DNA of 49,032 nt, from NCBI GenBank assembly GCA_028533045.1, contig JAQQAP010000010.1, forward strand, positions 1 through 49,032, read 5' to 3'. A program made the translations under genes and the position numbers. Source of the stretch: Spirochaetales bacterium. GTDB taxonomy: Bacteria > Spirochaetota > Spirochaetia > DSM-2461. Of this stretch, positions 23,093-31,785 are shown piece by piece. The notes beneath the pieces are model-generated. The model did not search any database. It was not told the DNA's origin and saw only the letters and a list, made by a program, of their open reading frames with translations. Within the stretch, counting starts at the first letter, position 1; every line of letters starts with the position of its first letter.

Positions 23093-24194
23093 ATTCTTTT
23101 TTAAAAACAAAACTGTTTCGGCCCGATTCTTTAGCCTCGTATAAGGCGTCATCGGCAGATTTGACAATATCCTCGGGATGGCAGTTTTGACCTGTGTGAC
23201 CGATCACCGCCCCCAGGGAGAGGGAGACCCGGCCTATGTGGCTTCCTTCATGGGGGATATTCAATTCCTCAAGGGAGTCCAGAATATCCTGGCACAGCTC
23301 TATGGTGGTCTTCTCATCGGAACCATAGAGAAGAAGACTGAATTCCTCTCCCCCGTAACGGAAGACATAGTCGGTCTTTCTTCTTATCTGTCCCTGGAGG
23401 GCTTGGGCTATTTTCCTTAGTATTTCATCCCCCTTCTGATGGCCGTAGGTGTCATTGTATTTTTTGAAAAAATCGATATCCGCCATAATGAAGGTTATCA
23501 CCCGGGGAGGGGAGTGGATGTCCCGTTTCATCAAACCGAGAATCTCCTCAAGATAACGTCGGTTGTAAAGCCCGGTCAGTCCGTCCCGAATGGCCTTATC
23601 CTTTAATTCATCCATAGATTCCTGGAGCAGGTTTTCCGATTCATGGCGGGATTGCTCAAAGGCGTAGGTTAAAAAGGTAATCAAAAGATAGGTAAAGGAT
23701 AACCGTGTTATGACTCCTTTGGGGTAGTTTGGGAGGCTGCCGTAGTTATTCAGTATATAAAAACATCCTATAGCCAGGAAGAGGAATGTTAGAGAAAGAA
23801 GCAGACCTTTTTTGTTACCCAGCATAAAGAGGGAAATGATGGGGTAGGTGAAGAACCAGAAAAAGGACCAGCCCTCAGCCTTCCAGGTGAGGAAGAGATA
23901 GAGGAAAAAGAACATGATAATGATAAGAGTGGTAATTACAATAGGGTCTATCTTTTCCACATTGCGTATTCGGTAGAGCAGGAATCCCAGGGTGAGGGCA
24001 AAAAAGAGGTCCGAAAGGAAAAGGACCATGTCTCCCTTAAGCAGGGCCATTAAGCTCATGGCTAGAAGAACGGTAATGCCGCTAATCGTCATGATATGGT
24101 GCATAAACCTCTTCCTGTTGATCTCATTGGCCAAGGATAGAGATATTTTACTGTTAATATCGCTTAGTTCTGATTCCTCTTTTGTCTTTTCCAT
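23091..24194 (-). CDS. Membrane diguanylate cyclase (GGDEF)
   Basis: A 367-residue protein predicted to make cyclic di-GMP. About six transmembrane helices fill residues 33-180, followed by a short coiled linker and a C-terminal GGDEF domain (about 198-367). The active site is intact as GGEEF at 281-285, preceded by DGLTGLYNRRYLEEIL and the metal-binding IMADIDFFKKYND. The inhibitory-site motif RxxD is present at 272-275 (RKTD), so product feedback is expected. There is no recognised input domain beyond the membrane part. It converges on rpmE and diverges from the galactokinase-like operon. Confidence 0.92.
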   Translation of the reverse strand: MEKTKEESELSDINSKISLSLANEINRKRFMHHIMTISGITVLLAMSLMALLKGDMVLFLSDLFFALTLGFLLYRIRNVEKIDPIVITTLIIIMFFFLYLFLTWKAEGWSFFWFFTYPIISLFMLGNKKGLLLSLTFLFLAIGCFYILNNYGSLPNYPKGVITRLSFTYLLITFLTYAFEQSRHESENLLQESMDELKDKAIRDGLTGLYNRRYLEEILGLMKRDIHSPPRVITFIMADIDFFKKYNDTYGHQKGDEILRKIAQALQGQIRRKTDYVFRYGGEEFSLLLYGSDEKTTIELCQDILDSLEELNIPHEGSHIGRVSLSLGAVIGHTGQNCHPEDIVKSADDALYEAKESGRNSFVFKKE

Positions 24195-24287
24195 GTAGTA
24201 ATTATAAGAGCCCTCTTTGCATTAAGCAAAAAAAATAATGAAAAAGGGGTCAATATTCGCCCCGGTTTTTTTCATTGCAAAAAAATG

Positions 24288-24293
24288 TATAAT
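24288..24293 (+). promoter_or_regulatory. Probable -10 box of the galactokinase-like/surE operon
   Basis: TATAAT lies 18 bases before the ATG at 24312. No convincing -35 box is seen at 17 bases (GTTTTT). A small GGGG/CCCC hairpin followed by Ts lies just upstream at about 24246-24270. Confidence 0.45.
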
Positions 24294-24311
24294 GGCTTAC
24301 TATGATTAAGG

Positions 24312-25454
24312 ATGGATACTATTGCCAGTCTTCACAAGAGAGAATACCAGGAAGATCCTCTAATCATCGTCTCTGCTCCCGGTCAGGTTAATCTTATGGG
24401 GGAAAAGAACGAGTTCGCCGATGCCCTTGTGATGGGTATGGCCCTGGATAAAAGACTGTCCATGTCCCTTTCCCTAAGCAGCGAAAATTCTCTCTATCTT
24501 TTTTCTTCCACCCTGGGAGAGAGAAAACGGGTAAACCTTTCCACTCTTAAATATAAGCGGGAAGACCGGTGGGCCAACTACTTTAAAGGTATTATTGTGG
24601 CCTTTCAACAGATGGGGGCCGAGCCGGCCGGTGTGAATGTGACCATAGGGGGGGATTTGCCTGCCGGAATAGGGTTGGGGTCTTCCTCTGCCATGCAGGT
24701 GGCCTTTGCCTACGCTTTGAACGAGCTTTTTGACTGCGGTTTTTCCCTGATTCAGCTGGCCGATATCGCCAGGCTGGCGGACTATCAGTTTCTTAAGGAT
24801 GATTCGGGTATCGCCTCTCCCCTTATTAGCTGCCTGGGTGAGGAAGATCAGATTCTCCTTATAGATACGAAGGACCTTACTTCTGAAAAAACGGCCTATG
24901 CCCTTGAAGATTACTCCCTGATAATTACCGATTCCCACGTGCCCTTTCATTTGGACAAGGACGATATTATTGATTTTAGACGGGAGTACAGCGGGGCGAG
25001 CGATATTGTCAGACGCAATAAGCTGGGGACTTCGGTGAGGGATCTTACGGGGCGGAATATTGCCCAGTCCGTGGAAATCCTTTCGGAAGATTCCCGCCGT
25101 TACTGTCTTCATTTAGTGGAAGAGAACCAGCGGGTTTTGGATATGAAAGAGGCTCTGAGCCGGGGCGATGGAGAACAGATCTCCCGCCTGTTTATTCGTT
25201 CCCACGAGAGTATGAGAGACCTTTTGGAAATTACCTGTCCCGAGCTGGACTGGCTTGTCAAACGGGTGCAGGAATTAAGCCCCCTTTCGGGCAGCCGCAT
25301 GTTTGGCCCCGGCTTCGGCGGGTGTACAATTTCCCTTATACATGATAAAAATATACCCAAGTATGAAGAGATTTTGGATGAGTATGAGCGTATTTTTGGT
25401 TTTAAAGCGCATTACTTTGTCTGTCGTCCTTCTGCAGGGGTAAGAAAAGAATGA
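24312..25454 (+). CDS. Galactokinase-like GHMP-fold protein lacking the catalytic Asp
   Basis: A 380-residue protein that aligns along its whole length with galactokinase by eye. Motif 1 is SAPGQVNLMGEKNEF (22-35) where galactokinases have GRVNLIGEHTDY. The ATP loop GLGSSSAM (121-128) is intact, as is the C-terminal GPGFGGC. The catalytic motif GIMDQ is GIASP at 166-170, with Ser169 in place of the catalytic Asp, and the sugar-binding Arg, His and Asp of motif 1 are also changed. Nucleotide binding may persist, but galactose phosphorylation is unlikely. It could be a different small-molecule kinase or a regulatory pseudoenzyme. It overlaps surE by 4 bases. Confidence 0.85.
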   Translation: MDTIASLHKREYQEDPLIIVSAPGQVNLMGEKNEFADALVMGMALDKRLSMSLSLSSENSLYLFSSTLGERKRVNLSTLKYKREDRWANYFKGIIVAFQQMGAEPAGVNVTIGGDLPAGIGLGSSSAMQVAFAYALNELFDCGFSLIQLADIARLADYQFLKDDSGIASPLISCLGEEDQILLIDTKDLTSEKTAYALEDYSLIITDSHVPFHLDKDDIIDFRREYSGASDIVRRNKLGTSVRDLTGRNIAQSVEILSEDSRRYCLHLVEENQRVLDMKEALSRGDGEQISRLFIRSHESMRDLLEITCPELDWLVKRVQELSPLSGSRMFGPGFGGCTISLIHDKNIPKYEEILDEYERIFGFKAHYFVCRPSAGVRKE

Positions 25455-26197
25455 ATATCCTTTTGACAAATGATGACGGTTATGACCGGCAGGGGATTTC
25501 CCGGCTGGCCCGCGAATTGGGTAAGGATCATACCGTTTGTATAGTGGCTCCCGACGGTAACCGTTCCGGTTTTGCCCACGGTTTTACCCTTCACGATCCG
25601 GTGCGTTTTCGCCGGGTGGCGGAAAGTGTCTGGGCCTGCAGCGGCACTCCCGCCGATTGTGTTTCCATCACCGCCCACGGTATGTTCGGCTTTGAACCGG
25701 ACCTTATTATTTCCGGTATAAATTACGGGCCTAATCTGGGTACGGATATTATTTATTCCGGTACGGCCGCCGGCGCCCGGGAAGGGGCTCTTAAGGGAAT
25801 CCCCTCGGTGGCTGTCTCTCTGGCTCAAATGGAGCCTCCCTTTGATTTCGAATCTTCCGTTGAGTTTGTTGTATCCCATGTGGATAAATTTCATACTCTT
25901 TGGGATAAGGACCATTTTCTAAATATTAATATTCCTCCTTCCATAAAAGAGCCCTGCAAGGTTCGGGTTACCCGGCCCTGTTTAAGGAAGTATGTGGACA
26001 GTTACCAATGCTTTACCGACCCCCGGGGAGACCTCTTTACCTTTATGGACGGAGATATCGACGTATCCCAGCCGGAGAAAGGTTCCGACCTGGAAGCCGT
26101 AGAGGAGGGGGTTATTTCTCTTTCTCCTATTTCCATTCATCCGGAAAATAACCGGCAGGTCATGAACGAGTACAGCCGGATTTGGGAAAAGGAGTAG
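25451..26197 (+). CDS. surE: 5'/3'-nucleotidase SurE
   Basis: A 248-residue phosphatase that removes phosphate from nucleoside monophosphates and is linked to stationary-phase survival. Metal and phosphate-binding motifs are intact: ILLTNDDGYDRQGI (NDDG at 7-10), APDGNRSGF, and the SGINYGPNLGTDIIYSGTAA signature. Length is normal. Its ATG overlaps the stop of the galactokinase-like gene (ATGA), and a TPR gene starts 4 bases after its stop, so these genes form one translational run. Confidence 0.95.
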   Translation: MNILLTNDDGYDRQGISRLARELGKDHTVCIVAPDGNRSGFAHGFTLHDPVRFRRVAESVWACSGTPADCVSITAHGMFGFEPDLIISGINYGPNLGTDIIYSGTAAGAREGALKGIPSVAVSLAQMEPPFDFESSVEFVVSHVDKFHTLWDKDHFLNINIPPSIKEPCKVRVTRPCLRKYVDSYQCFTDPRGDLFTFMDGDIDVSQPEKGSDLEAVEEGVISLSPISIHPENNRQVMNEYSRIWEKE

Positions 26198-26201
26198 TGT
26201 T

Positions 26202-26867
26202 ATGGGGAAGGAAGAGGGTATAGAAGCCTACGGACGGGGGGATTTTCGTGAAGCCCTGGACCAGTTCCTCCTGGATAATAACGATCCGGCCGATGATGTG
26301 GAGCTCTCCTACTACTTGGGACTTTGTTACACCCGGACCGATGATTTTGAAACGGCCCAGCTCTACCTGAACAGGGTGGTGGAGGCCGACTTTAACCTTA
26401 TTAGAATTTATCAGTCCCGCATGATTCTTAGCTACATTTTTGCCTTGACCGAGCGCTTCGACAGCGCCAAATATCAGCTTGAACAGATTATTCGGGAAGG
26501 ATTCGAATCGCCTCAGGTTTTTGCCTCCCTCGGCTACAACTGCTGGGCCCTGGGAGAGACGGAAGGGGCGGTGGAGTACTACCGTAAGGCCATAGAAATA
26601 GACAGTGAAAACATTACCAGCCTCAATTCGCTGGGGTATATTCTGGCCGACGAAAAGCTTGATTTGCGGGAAGCCATGGAGAATTGTCGCAAGGCGGTGG
26701 AGAGCAATCCGGAGAATAGCAACTACCTCGATTCCCTGGGCTGGACCTATTACCGCATGGGTAATTATAAGCTGGCCCATCAGTATTTGAGCCGGGCCGG
26801 TTCGCTTGATAGGGAAAACAGTGCGGTTAAGCAGCATTTGGCCATAGTGGAGAAACATCTTGGTTAG
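26202..26867 (+). CDS. Tetratricopeptide-repeat protein
   Basis: A 221-residue cytoplasmic TPR protein. Repeats are visible as FREALDQFLLDNNDPADDVE, FETAQLYLNRVVEADFNL, TEGAVEYYRKAIEIDSEN, then LREAMENCRKAVESNPENS and YKLAHQYLSRAGSLDREN. The central copies are the most regular (TSLNSLGYILAD; YLDSLGWTYYRMGN). It is a probable interaction scaffold; its partner may be the next product, an exported protein that itself starts with TPR-like helices. It starts 4 bases after surE and its end overlaps the next start by 8 bases. Confidence 0.85.
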   Translation: MGKEEGIEAYGRGDFREALDQFLLDNNDPADDVELSYYLGLCYTRTDDFETAQLYLNRVVEADFNLIRIYQSRMILSYIFALTERFDSAKYQLEQIIREGFESPQVFASLGYNCWALGETEGAVEYYRKAIEIDSENITSLNSLGYILADEKLDLREAMENCRKAVESNPENSNYLDSLGWTYYRMGNYKLAHQYLSRAGSLDRENSAVKQHLAIVEKHLG

Positions 26868-28881
26868 GCACAAAATACTCTTATTCCTTTTATTGACTCT
26901 CTCTTTTGCCCTCTATGGGCAGACTATTGATATGGACCAGGTTAATGCGGATGAGGAATTCCGCATTGGGGTGAATGCCTTCCATCAGGGGTTCTTCAAC
27001 AAGGCCGTTTTGGCCATGGAGCGTTCTCTGGCGCTCAAGCCGGAGAACAGTCTGGTTCGGGAGTGGCTGGGCCGTTCCTATTATCAGTCGGGCTACGAAA
27101 ACGCCGCCATAAATGAGTGGGATAACCTGATTCGTTCCGGTAAGGCCGGGGAGGCCCTGACCAACCTCCGGAATATGGTTTATGACCGAAGGGGTCTTCT
27201 AAGCGAGCTGAAGGAGCGGGACCCCTGGGTTGAGCTGATTCAGTTGAGTCAGAATCGGGAGGGGACGCCTCTCTTTAGCCGGCCTACTTCGGTAGATGCT
27301 TCCCGGAACGGTACCGGCGGGTACTATGTGGTGAATTTTGCCGGCGGGGAGATTGAGCTCTTTGATGCCAACGGGAATATGTCAGACCGGTTTGACGGGG
27401 GAATAGACAGTTTTAATCACCCCTTTGATATAAAGGTGCTCCCCGACGGGCGTATGCTTATCTCCGAATACTCCGGCGATCGGGTTACTTTAACAAACAG
27501 TAACGGCTACCGTTCCACTACTATCGGTTCTACCGGTACGGGAGAGGGGAATCTTCTGGGGCCCCAGTACCTGGCTCTGTCGCAGAACTATTTTTACATT
27601 ACCGACTGGGGAAATTCTCGTGTCGTAAAATTCGACCTGGAAGGGAATTACATTCTCCAATTCGGGGGAATGACCAAATACTTTGAAGGACTCAAAGGGC
27701 CCTCGGGTATTGTTGTTTCCGAAGGGATGGTCTACGTGGCCGATGCGGACTTGAAGAAGATTTTTGCCTTCGATGAGAGCGGGAACTACCTCTATACCCT
27801 GGTGGAAGAGGGACTGGAGCAGCCGGAAGGTCTGACCCTGCGGGATAACGGGGATCTCCTTATTGCGGACGGACGAAAAATCCTTAACTTTGAGTTTGCC
27901 TCGGAGACGCTGCAGGAAGTTTATGAGCTTCCCGAGTCGGAAGAGGGACGGATTATGAAAACCGCCTTTGACGAGAACAATAACCTGATTGTTCCCGATT
28001 TTAACAATAACAAGATTTCCCTCATGACCGAATTGTCTACCCTTTACGGGGGACTGTTTGTTACGGTTAACCGGGTGGATACCTCCGCTTTTCCGGAAGT
28101 TCTTGTGGACTTTACCGTACTGGACCGTTACGGCGAGCCCTGCGTAGGCCTGGACTATTCCAACTTCCTTATTAAGGAAAACGGTTATTACCTGAATAAC
28201 ATGGAGCAGTACGAGCGGGGAACGGATCTGGCCCTTTCCTTTCTCTTCCAGTCTTCCCCGGATGTGGTGGAGTCCCGCCCCCGAATTAAGGAAGCCATAC
28301 TGGAGTTGTTGGAGAACAAAGGCGAAAATGACCGCTTTACCTACCAGGCAACGGCGGAAACGCCCTATACCCTTTCTGAGGAAGGGGAAAATCCCCTTCT
28401 GGGACTGGAGAAGAACTGGTCCGTGCAGGAGGACTACCAACTGGATACGGCCTTGCGCATGGCCTCTTCCGAACTGATAAACGACCGCAGACGGCGGGCG
28501 GTATTCTTTTTTACCGACGGGAAACTCCCCCCCGATGCTTTTGATACCTACGGTCTTGTCGAAACGGGCCGCTTTATGAAAAACAATAATATCGCCTTTT
28601 ACCCTGTTTATGTGGACGGGGCTTACCAGAGCGAAGAACTGGACTACCTGGCCGTGGAAACCGGCGGGGAAGGGCTTTACCTGTTGCGAAGCAAGGGGTT
28701 GGGGGAAATCCTGGAAGAGATACGCAAGAAGCGTATGGGAACCTATTCTCTCTCCTTTGTCTCACAGACTCAGAACGACTTTGGCCGGGCTTACATTCCC
28801 ATGAGCGTAGAAGTGAATTACTTAAAGAAAAGCGGACGGGATGAACTGGGATACTATGCCCCGTTGGACTTTAGTTACTAA
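26860..28881 (+). CDS. Exported TPR / NHL beta-propeller / VWA-like protein
   Basis: A 673-residue exported protein. The start is TTG at 26860, overlapping the upstream TPR gene by 8 bases; it gives a signal peptide (KILLFLLLTLSFALYG). Residues about 25-105 are TPR-like (FFNKAVLAMERSLALKPENS). About 140-395 is an NHL-type beta-propeller (FNHPFDIKVLPDGRMLISEY; YFYITDWGNSRVVKFDLEGN; GPSGIVVSEGMVYVADADLK). About 400-650 resembles a VWA fold (ALSFLFQSSPDV; RRRAVFFFTDGKLPPDAF), although a full MIDAS DxSxS is replaced, so metal binding is doubtful. It is probably a periplasmic scaffold. No enzyme role is seen. Confidence 0.78.
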   Translation: MVRHKILLFLLLTLSFALYGQTIDMDQVNADEEFRIGVNAFHQGFFNKAVLAMERSLALKPENSLVREWLGRSYYQSGYENAAINEWDNLIRSGKAGEALTNLRNMVYDRRGLLSELKERDPWVELIQLSQNREGTPLFSRPTSVDASRNGTGGYYVVNFAGGEIELFDANGNMSDRFDGGIDSFNHPFDIKVLPDGRMLISEYSGDRVTLTNSNGYRSTTIGSTGTGEGNLLGPQYLALSQNYFYITDWGNSRVVKFDLEGNYILQFGGMTKYFEGLKGPSGIVVSEGMVYVADADLKKIFAFDESGNYLYTLVEEGLEQPEGLTLRDNGDLLIADGRKILNFEFASETLQEVYELPESEEGRIMKTAFDENNNLIVPDFNNNKISLMTELSTLYGGLFVTVNRVDTSAFPEVLVDFTVLDRYGEPCVGLDYSNFLIKENGYYLNNMEQYERGTDLALSFLFQSSPDVVESRPRIKEAILELLENKGENDRFTYQATAETPYTLSEEGENPLLGLEKNWSVQEDYQLDTALRMASSELINDRRRRAVFFFTDGKLPPDAFDTYGLVETGRFMKNNNIAFYPVYVDGAYQSEELDYLAVETGGEGLYLLRSKGLGEILEEIRKKRMGTYSLSFVSQTQNDFGRAYIPMSVEVNYLKKSGRDELGYYAPLDFSY

Positions 28882-28905
28882 CTTGGAGAAGAAGAGCAAA
28901 TAAAA

Positions 28906-28943
28906 AAAAGAGCAGCCCATTCATTCTGAATAGCTGCTCTTTT
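28906..28943. terminator. Bidirectional intrinsic terminator
   Basis: The outer stem AAAAGAGCAGC / GCTGCTCTTTT has a smaller internal hairpin (ATTCA/TGAAT) in its loop. It has A-rich and T-rich flanks on both sides and separates the convergent VWA-like and exported coiled-coil genes. Confidence 0.88.
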
Positions 28944-28968
28944 CTCGTTTTATAGAGTGACTTGCTGA

Positions 28969-29655
28969 CTATAAGATACCAAAGACCTTCCAGCCCTTAT
29001 CGGCTTTCTGAAAGTAGAACTTCTGAACTTCCTGCCAGAAGATTACCAGTTCCAGAGGAGTATCTTCGCCGCCAATGGCGTTCACTTCCAGAATGACCAC
29101 GTCCTCTGTGTTCTCGTCGTAGGAAAAGGTCAGGTTTTCCAGGTCGTAAAGTTCCGTAGCATCGTAGATGGTCAGGTCGTAGGAATCGAACAGAGTATCA
29201 AGATCTTCTTCGATTTTTTCGCGGGGAACGCCGGAGAGATAACCTTCCATGGCAAGCGGTTCATCCAGCAGGGAAAGAACTTTTTCCTTGTTTTCCGAAA
29301 GAAGGGCCCTTACCAGTTTACGGAAGTAGTAGGAGACGGCCTTCTGTTCCTCTTCGGAAACCTGCTTCACGGCGGGAGTTTCTTCTGCCAAAGCGGCTTT
29401 TTCCATGGAGGCCTGTCGTTCCCGGGCGGCCTCGGACAGATCGGCTATCTGCTTTCTGAGTACTTCGGCGGTTTGCTCATAGGCTGCTCCCCGATCCTCT
29501 TCTCCATTGGCGCCAAAATGTTCTCCCACCGCCTGATAGGCTTCGGAAAGGGCCAGTTTCTGGGCATCGTTAAGATCTTCAAAGCGATCTTCCGCTGCGG
29601 AGAGGGCAAATACTAAACACATTAGCAAGGATAAGGACAGTAGCAGTTTCTTCAT
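28969..29655 (-). CDS. Exported hypothetical protein with coiled-coil and NTF2-like tail
   Basis: A 228-residue protein with a signal peptide (MKKLLLSLSLLMCLVFALSA). A Glu/Ala-rich helical part (about 25-120; RGAAYEQTAEVLRKQIADLS) is likely coiled-coil. About 120-228 is a mixed alpha/beta domain (ALLSENKEKVLSLLDEPLAM, ending in LVIFWQEVQKFYFQKADKGW), whose closing strands resemble NTF2/SnoaL-like domains. A Cys in the signal sequence is not in a lipobox. The family is not recognised further. It stands alone, between two terminators or promoters. Confidence 0.6.
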   Translation of the reverse strand: MKKLLLSLSLLMCLVFALSAAEDRFEDLNDAQKLALSEAYQAVGEHFGANGEEDRGAAYEQTAEVLRKQIADLSEAARERQASMEKAALAEETPAVKQVSEEEQKAVSYYFRKLVRALLSENKEKVLSLLDEPLAMEGYLSGVPREKIEEDLDTLFDSYDLTIYDATELYDLENLTFSYDENTEDVVILEVNAIGGEDTPLELVIFWQEVQKFYFQKADKGWKVFGIL

Positions 29656-29740
29656 GATTACCTCCAGTTGGACGGAGACGGGCTCCCTGGGAACCGGCCC
29701 ACATCAACAATACTATAAATGATATCACCTTTTCTGTCCA

Positions 29741-29768
29741 TTGACAAAGATTCAATAATAAATAATAT
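29741..29768 (+). promoter_or_regulatory. Promoter of proB, very close to its start codon
   Basis: A perfect TTGACA (29741-29746) and TAATAT (29763-29768) are spaced by 16 bases. Transcription would begin at about 29775, only a few bases before the proB ATG at 29778, and no ribosome binding site is present. Confidence 0.7.
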
Positions 29769-29777
29769 GATTATTCC

Positions 29778-30860
29778 ATGGCGAGAGTTGTAATTAAAAT
29801 AGGAACCAATACCCTAAGCGGTGCAGACGGAATTGATCTGGACTATCTGGAGTCCCTGGCGGACCAGGTAAAAGAGCTCAGAAACGGGGGCCACAGGGTT
29901 ATGCTCGTCACTTCCGGGGCGATTGGCGCCGGCTCCCGTCGGATGGGTGTGGAAAAGCGGGTGAAGAAGATTGAATACCGCCAGGCCTATGCCGCCATTG
30001 GCCAGCCCCTTCTTATGCACAGCTATCAGAAGGCCTTTTTAAAAAGGGATATTCCCATTGCCCAGGTGTTGGTGACCCGGGAGATTTTTAATAACCGCGA
30101 GTCCTATTTAAATGTACGTAATTCGGTGGAAACCCTTCTTAAAATGGACGTGGTCCCCATCTTTAACGAAAACGATTCTATTTCTACACGGGAGATCGGC
30201 CCTGTTTTTGGAGACAACGACTCCCTTAGCGCCCATGTGGCCAGCAAGCTCGAGGCGGATCAGCTCATTATTCTGAGTGATATAGACGGCCTATTCAATA
30301 AAAACCCCCGGGAGCACGACGATGCCCGGCTCATTCCTGTGGTGGAACAGCTTACCGAAGAGATCCTGGCTATGGCCGGAGAAGGGGGGACCGAGTTCTC
30401 CACGGGAGGCATGAAGACCAAGCTTAAGGCGGTAAAAATCGCTTCCCGGGCGGGGTGCCAGGTTGTTTTGGCCCACGGCAGGGCGGAGAGGATTCTCTGC
30501 CGCATTATGGACGGGGAAGCCATTGGGACCCGATTTATGGCGGGGAAGAAGATGAACAGCCGGAACCGGTGGATTTACAATGCCGAACCGGCCGGAACGA
30601 TTCTGGTGGACAAGGGGGCTGTAAAAGCCCTTGAAGCTCACAAGAGCCTCCTCCCTTCGGGCATCACCGGGGTGGAGGGGCGATTTTCTGCGGGCGATGT
30701 GGTTTACATTAACCGGGAGTTCAAGGCTGTGACCAATCTCTCCTCCGATGAAATAGGCTTGATTACGGGCCATCACTCCCGGGATATTCCCAAGCTGTTG
30801 GGAGCGGACCGGCGGGACGATGTGGCCCGGCCGGAGGATATTGTTCGCCTGGAAGGGTAG
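29778..30860 (+). CDS. proB: Glutamate 5-kinase ProB
   Basis: A 360-residue enzyme that phosphorylates glutamate with ATP in the first step of proline synthesis. The amino-acid-kinase domain (about 1-250) shows VVIKIGTNTLSG at the N-terminus, LVTSGAIGAGSRRMG, PIFNENDSIST and GTEFSTGGMKTKLKA. A C-terminal PUA domain occupies about 270-355 (AGTILVDKGAVKALEAHKSL, then GDVVYINREFKAVTNLSSDE). The start fits the family and lies right after the promoter with no ribosome binding site, suggesting a nearly leaderless transcript. proA is not adjacent. Its last 88 bases overlap the 3' end of the convergent dus gene. Confidence 0.95.
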   Translation: MARVVIKIGTNTLSGADGIDLDYLESLADQVKELRNGGHRVMLVTSGAIGAGSRRMGVEKRVKKIEYRQAYAAIGQPLLMHSYQKAFLKRDIPIAQVLVTREIFNNRESYLNVRNSVETLLKMDVVPIFNENDSISTREIGPVFGDNDSLSAHVASKLEADQLIILSDIDGLFNKNPREHDDARLIPVVEQLTEEILAMAGEGGTEFSTGGMKTKLKAVKIASRAGCQVVLAHGRAERILCRIMDGEAIGTRFMAGKKMNSRNRWIYNAEPAGTILVDKGAVKALEAHKSLLPSGITGVEGRFSAGDVVYINREFKAVTNLSSDEIGLITGHHSRDIPKLLGADRRDDVARPEDIVRLEG

Positions 30861-31771
30861 GTCTTAATGACCCATTTTTCCGTTTCCTTAGAAAAGAGGG
30901 CCGGGTCGTCCAGGCGCTTGAGTTTGGCAAGTTCTTCCGCCGGAATCCGGGCAAAGTGGGTAAAGTAGCTCCAGAGGCCTTTTAAACGGGCAAAGGATTT
31001 GGGGCGGGTGCCCATTTCTCCGGCAATATCCCTGTGAAATTCAATAAAGCGTTCCCTTTTCTCTTCATTTGGGAGGGATGAGCCTTTTCTTATCTCCTCG
31101 GCAATAAAGGGGTTATAAAAGATGCCCCGTCCAATCATGACTCCGGAAATCAGTTTTCCCATCTCTTCTACAATCTCTTCATAGCCTTTGAGGGTGGTTA
31201 CATCGCCATTGTAAATAATGGGTTTTCCCCACTCTTGGGCGCAGCGGATCATCTCTTCCCGGTGTACTTCTCCTTTATAGACCTGCCTTGCGCTGCGGCC
31301 GTGGAGAATCAGCTCTTCTATGGGGAGGGTACGCCATTTTTTTAACTGGGGACGGAGCTCATCTATGTTGTTATAGCCCAGGCGGGTTTTTACGGAGAAG
31401 GGGAGGGCCGAGCGTTCACAGAGGTCTTCCAGCAAACTTAGGAGGTAATCCGGTTCGGCCAGAAGGGCGGCGCCTTTGCTTTTTTTTATGACCACAGGAG
31501 CTGGACAGCCCAGGTTCAGGTTAAAACGGCTAAAGCCGTGGTCCTTTAAAAGGCGGCTAAAGGAGGCAAGCCCCTCCGCGCTATTTCCCAAGAGCTGGGG
31601 AACAAGAGGAACATTCAGGCTTGTTCCCTCCCTTTGGGCCTTGAGGGCTTCGTCTTCCGAAGAGAGGAGGAAGGGGGCTACGGCCAGGTCAAAACCGCCA
31701 AAGTGTTTGAAGTAGAAGGAGCGGAAATGGGCGTCCGTAAGTCCTTTGAGGGGGGCGAAAAGCAATTTCAT
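30773..31771 (-). CDS. dus: tRNA-dihydrouridine synthase
   Basis: A 332-residue flavoenzyme that reduces uridine to dihydrouridine in tRNA. It has FAPLKGLTDAHFR at the N-terminus (FMN site), the NLNLGCPAP motif with catalytic Cys89, the FSVKTRLG motif with Lys128, ELILHGRSARQVYKG, and IIYNGDVTTL / GVMIGRGIFYNPF for FMN phosphate. The subfamily (DusA/B/C) is unclear. The final 25 or so residues (Arg/Ser-rich) are encoded antisense to the end of proB and do not look like normal Dus sequence, so the stop may have been lost and replaced. It starts 14 bases after the upstream HTH/sigma-like gene. Confidence 0.9.
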   Translation of the reverse strand: MKLLFAPLKGLTDAHFRSFYFKHFGGFDLAVAPFLLSSEDEALKAQREGTSLNVPLVPQLLGNSAEGLASFSRLLKDHGFSRFNLNLGCPAPVVIKKSKGAALLAEPDYLLSLLEDLCERSALPFSVKTRLGYNNIDELRPQLKKWRTLPIEELILHGRSARQVYKGEVHREEMIRCAQEWGKPIIYNGDVTTLKGYEEIVEEMGKLISGVMIGRGIFYNPFIAEEIRKGSSLPNEEKRERFIEFHRDIAGEMGTRPKSFARLKGLWSYFTHFARIPAEELAKLKRLDDPALFSKETEKWVIKTYPSRRTISSGRATSSRRSAPNSLGISRE

Positions 31772-31785
31772 CGCCCCAGTATAGC

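Noticed and set aside
24246..24270. Intrinsic terminator upstream of the galactokinase-like gene
   Set aside because: The GGGG/CCCC hairpin with Ts lies between two divergent genes, so there is no incoming transcript to end; the stem is only four pairs.
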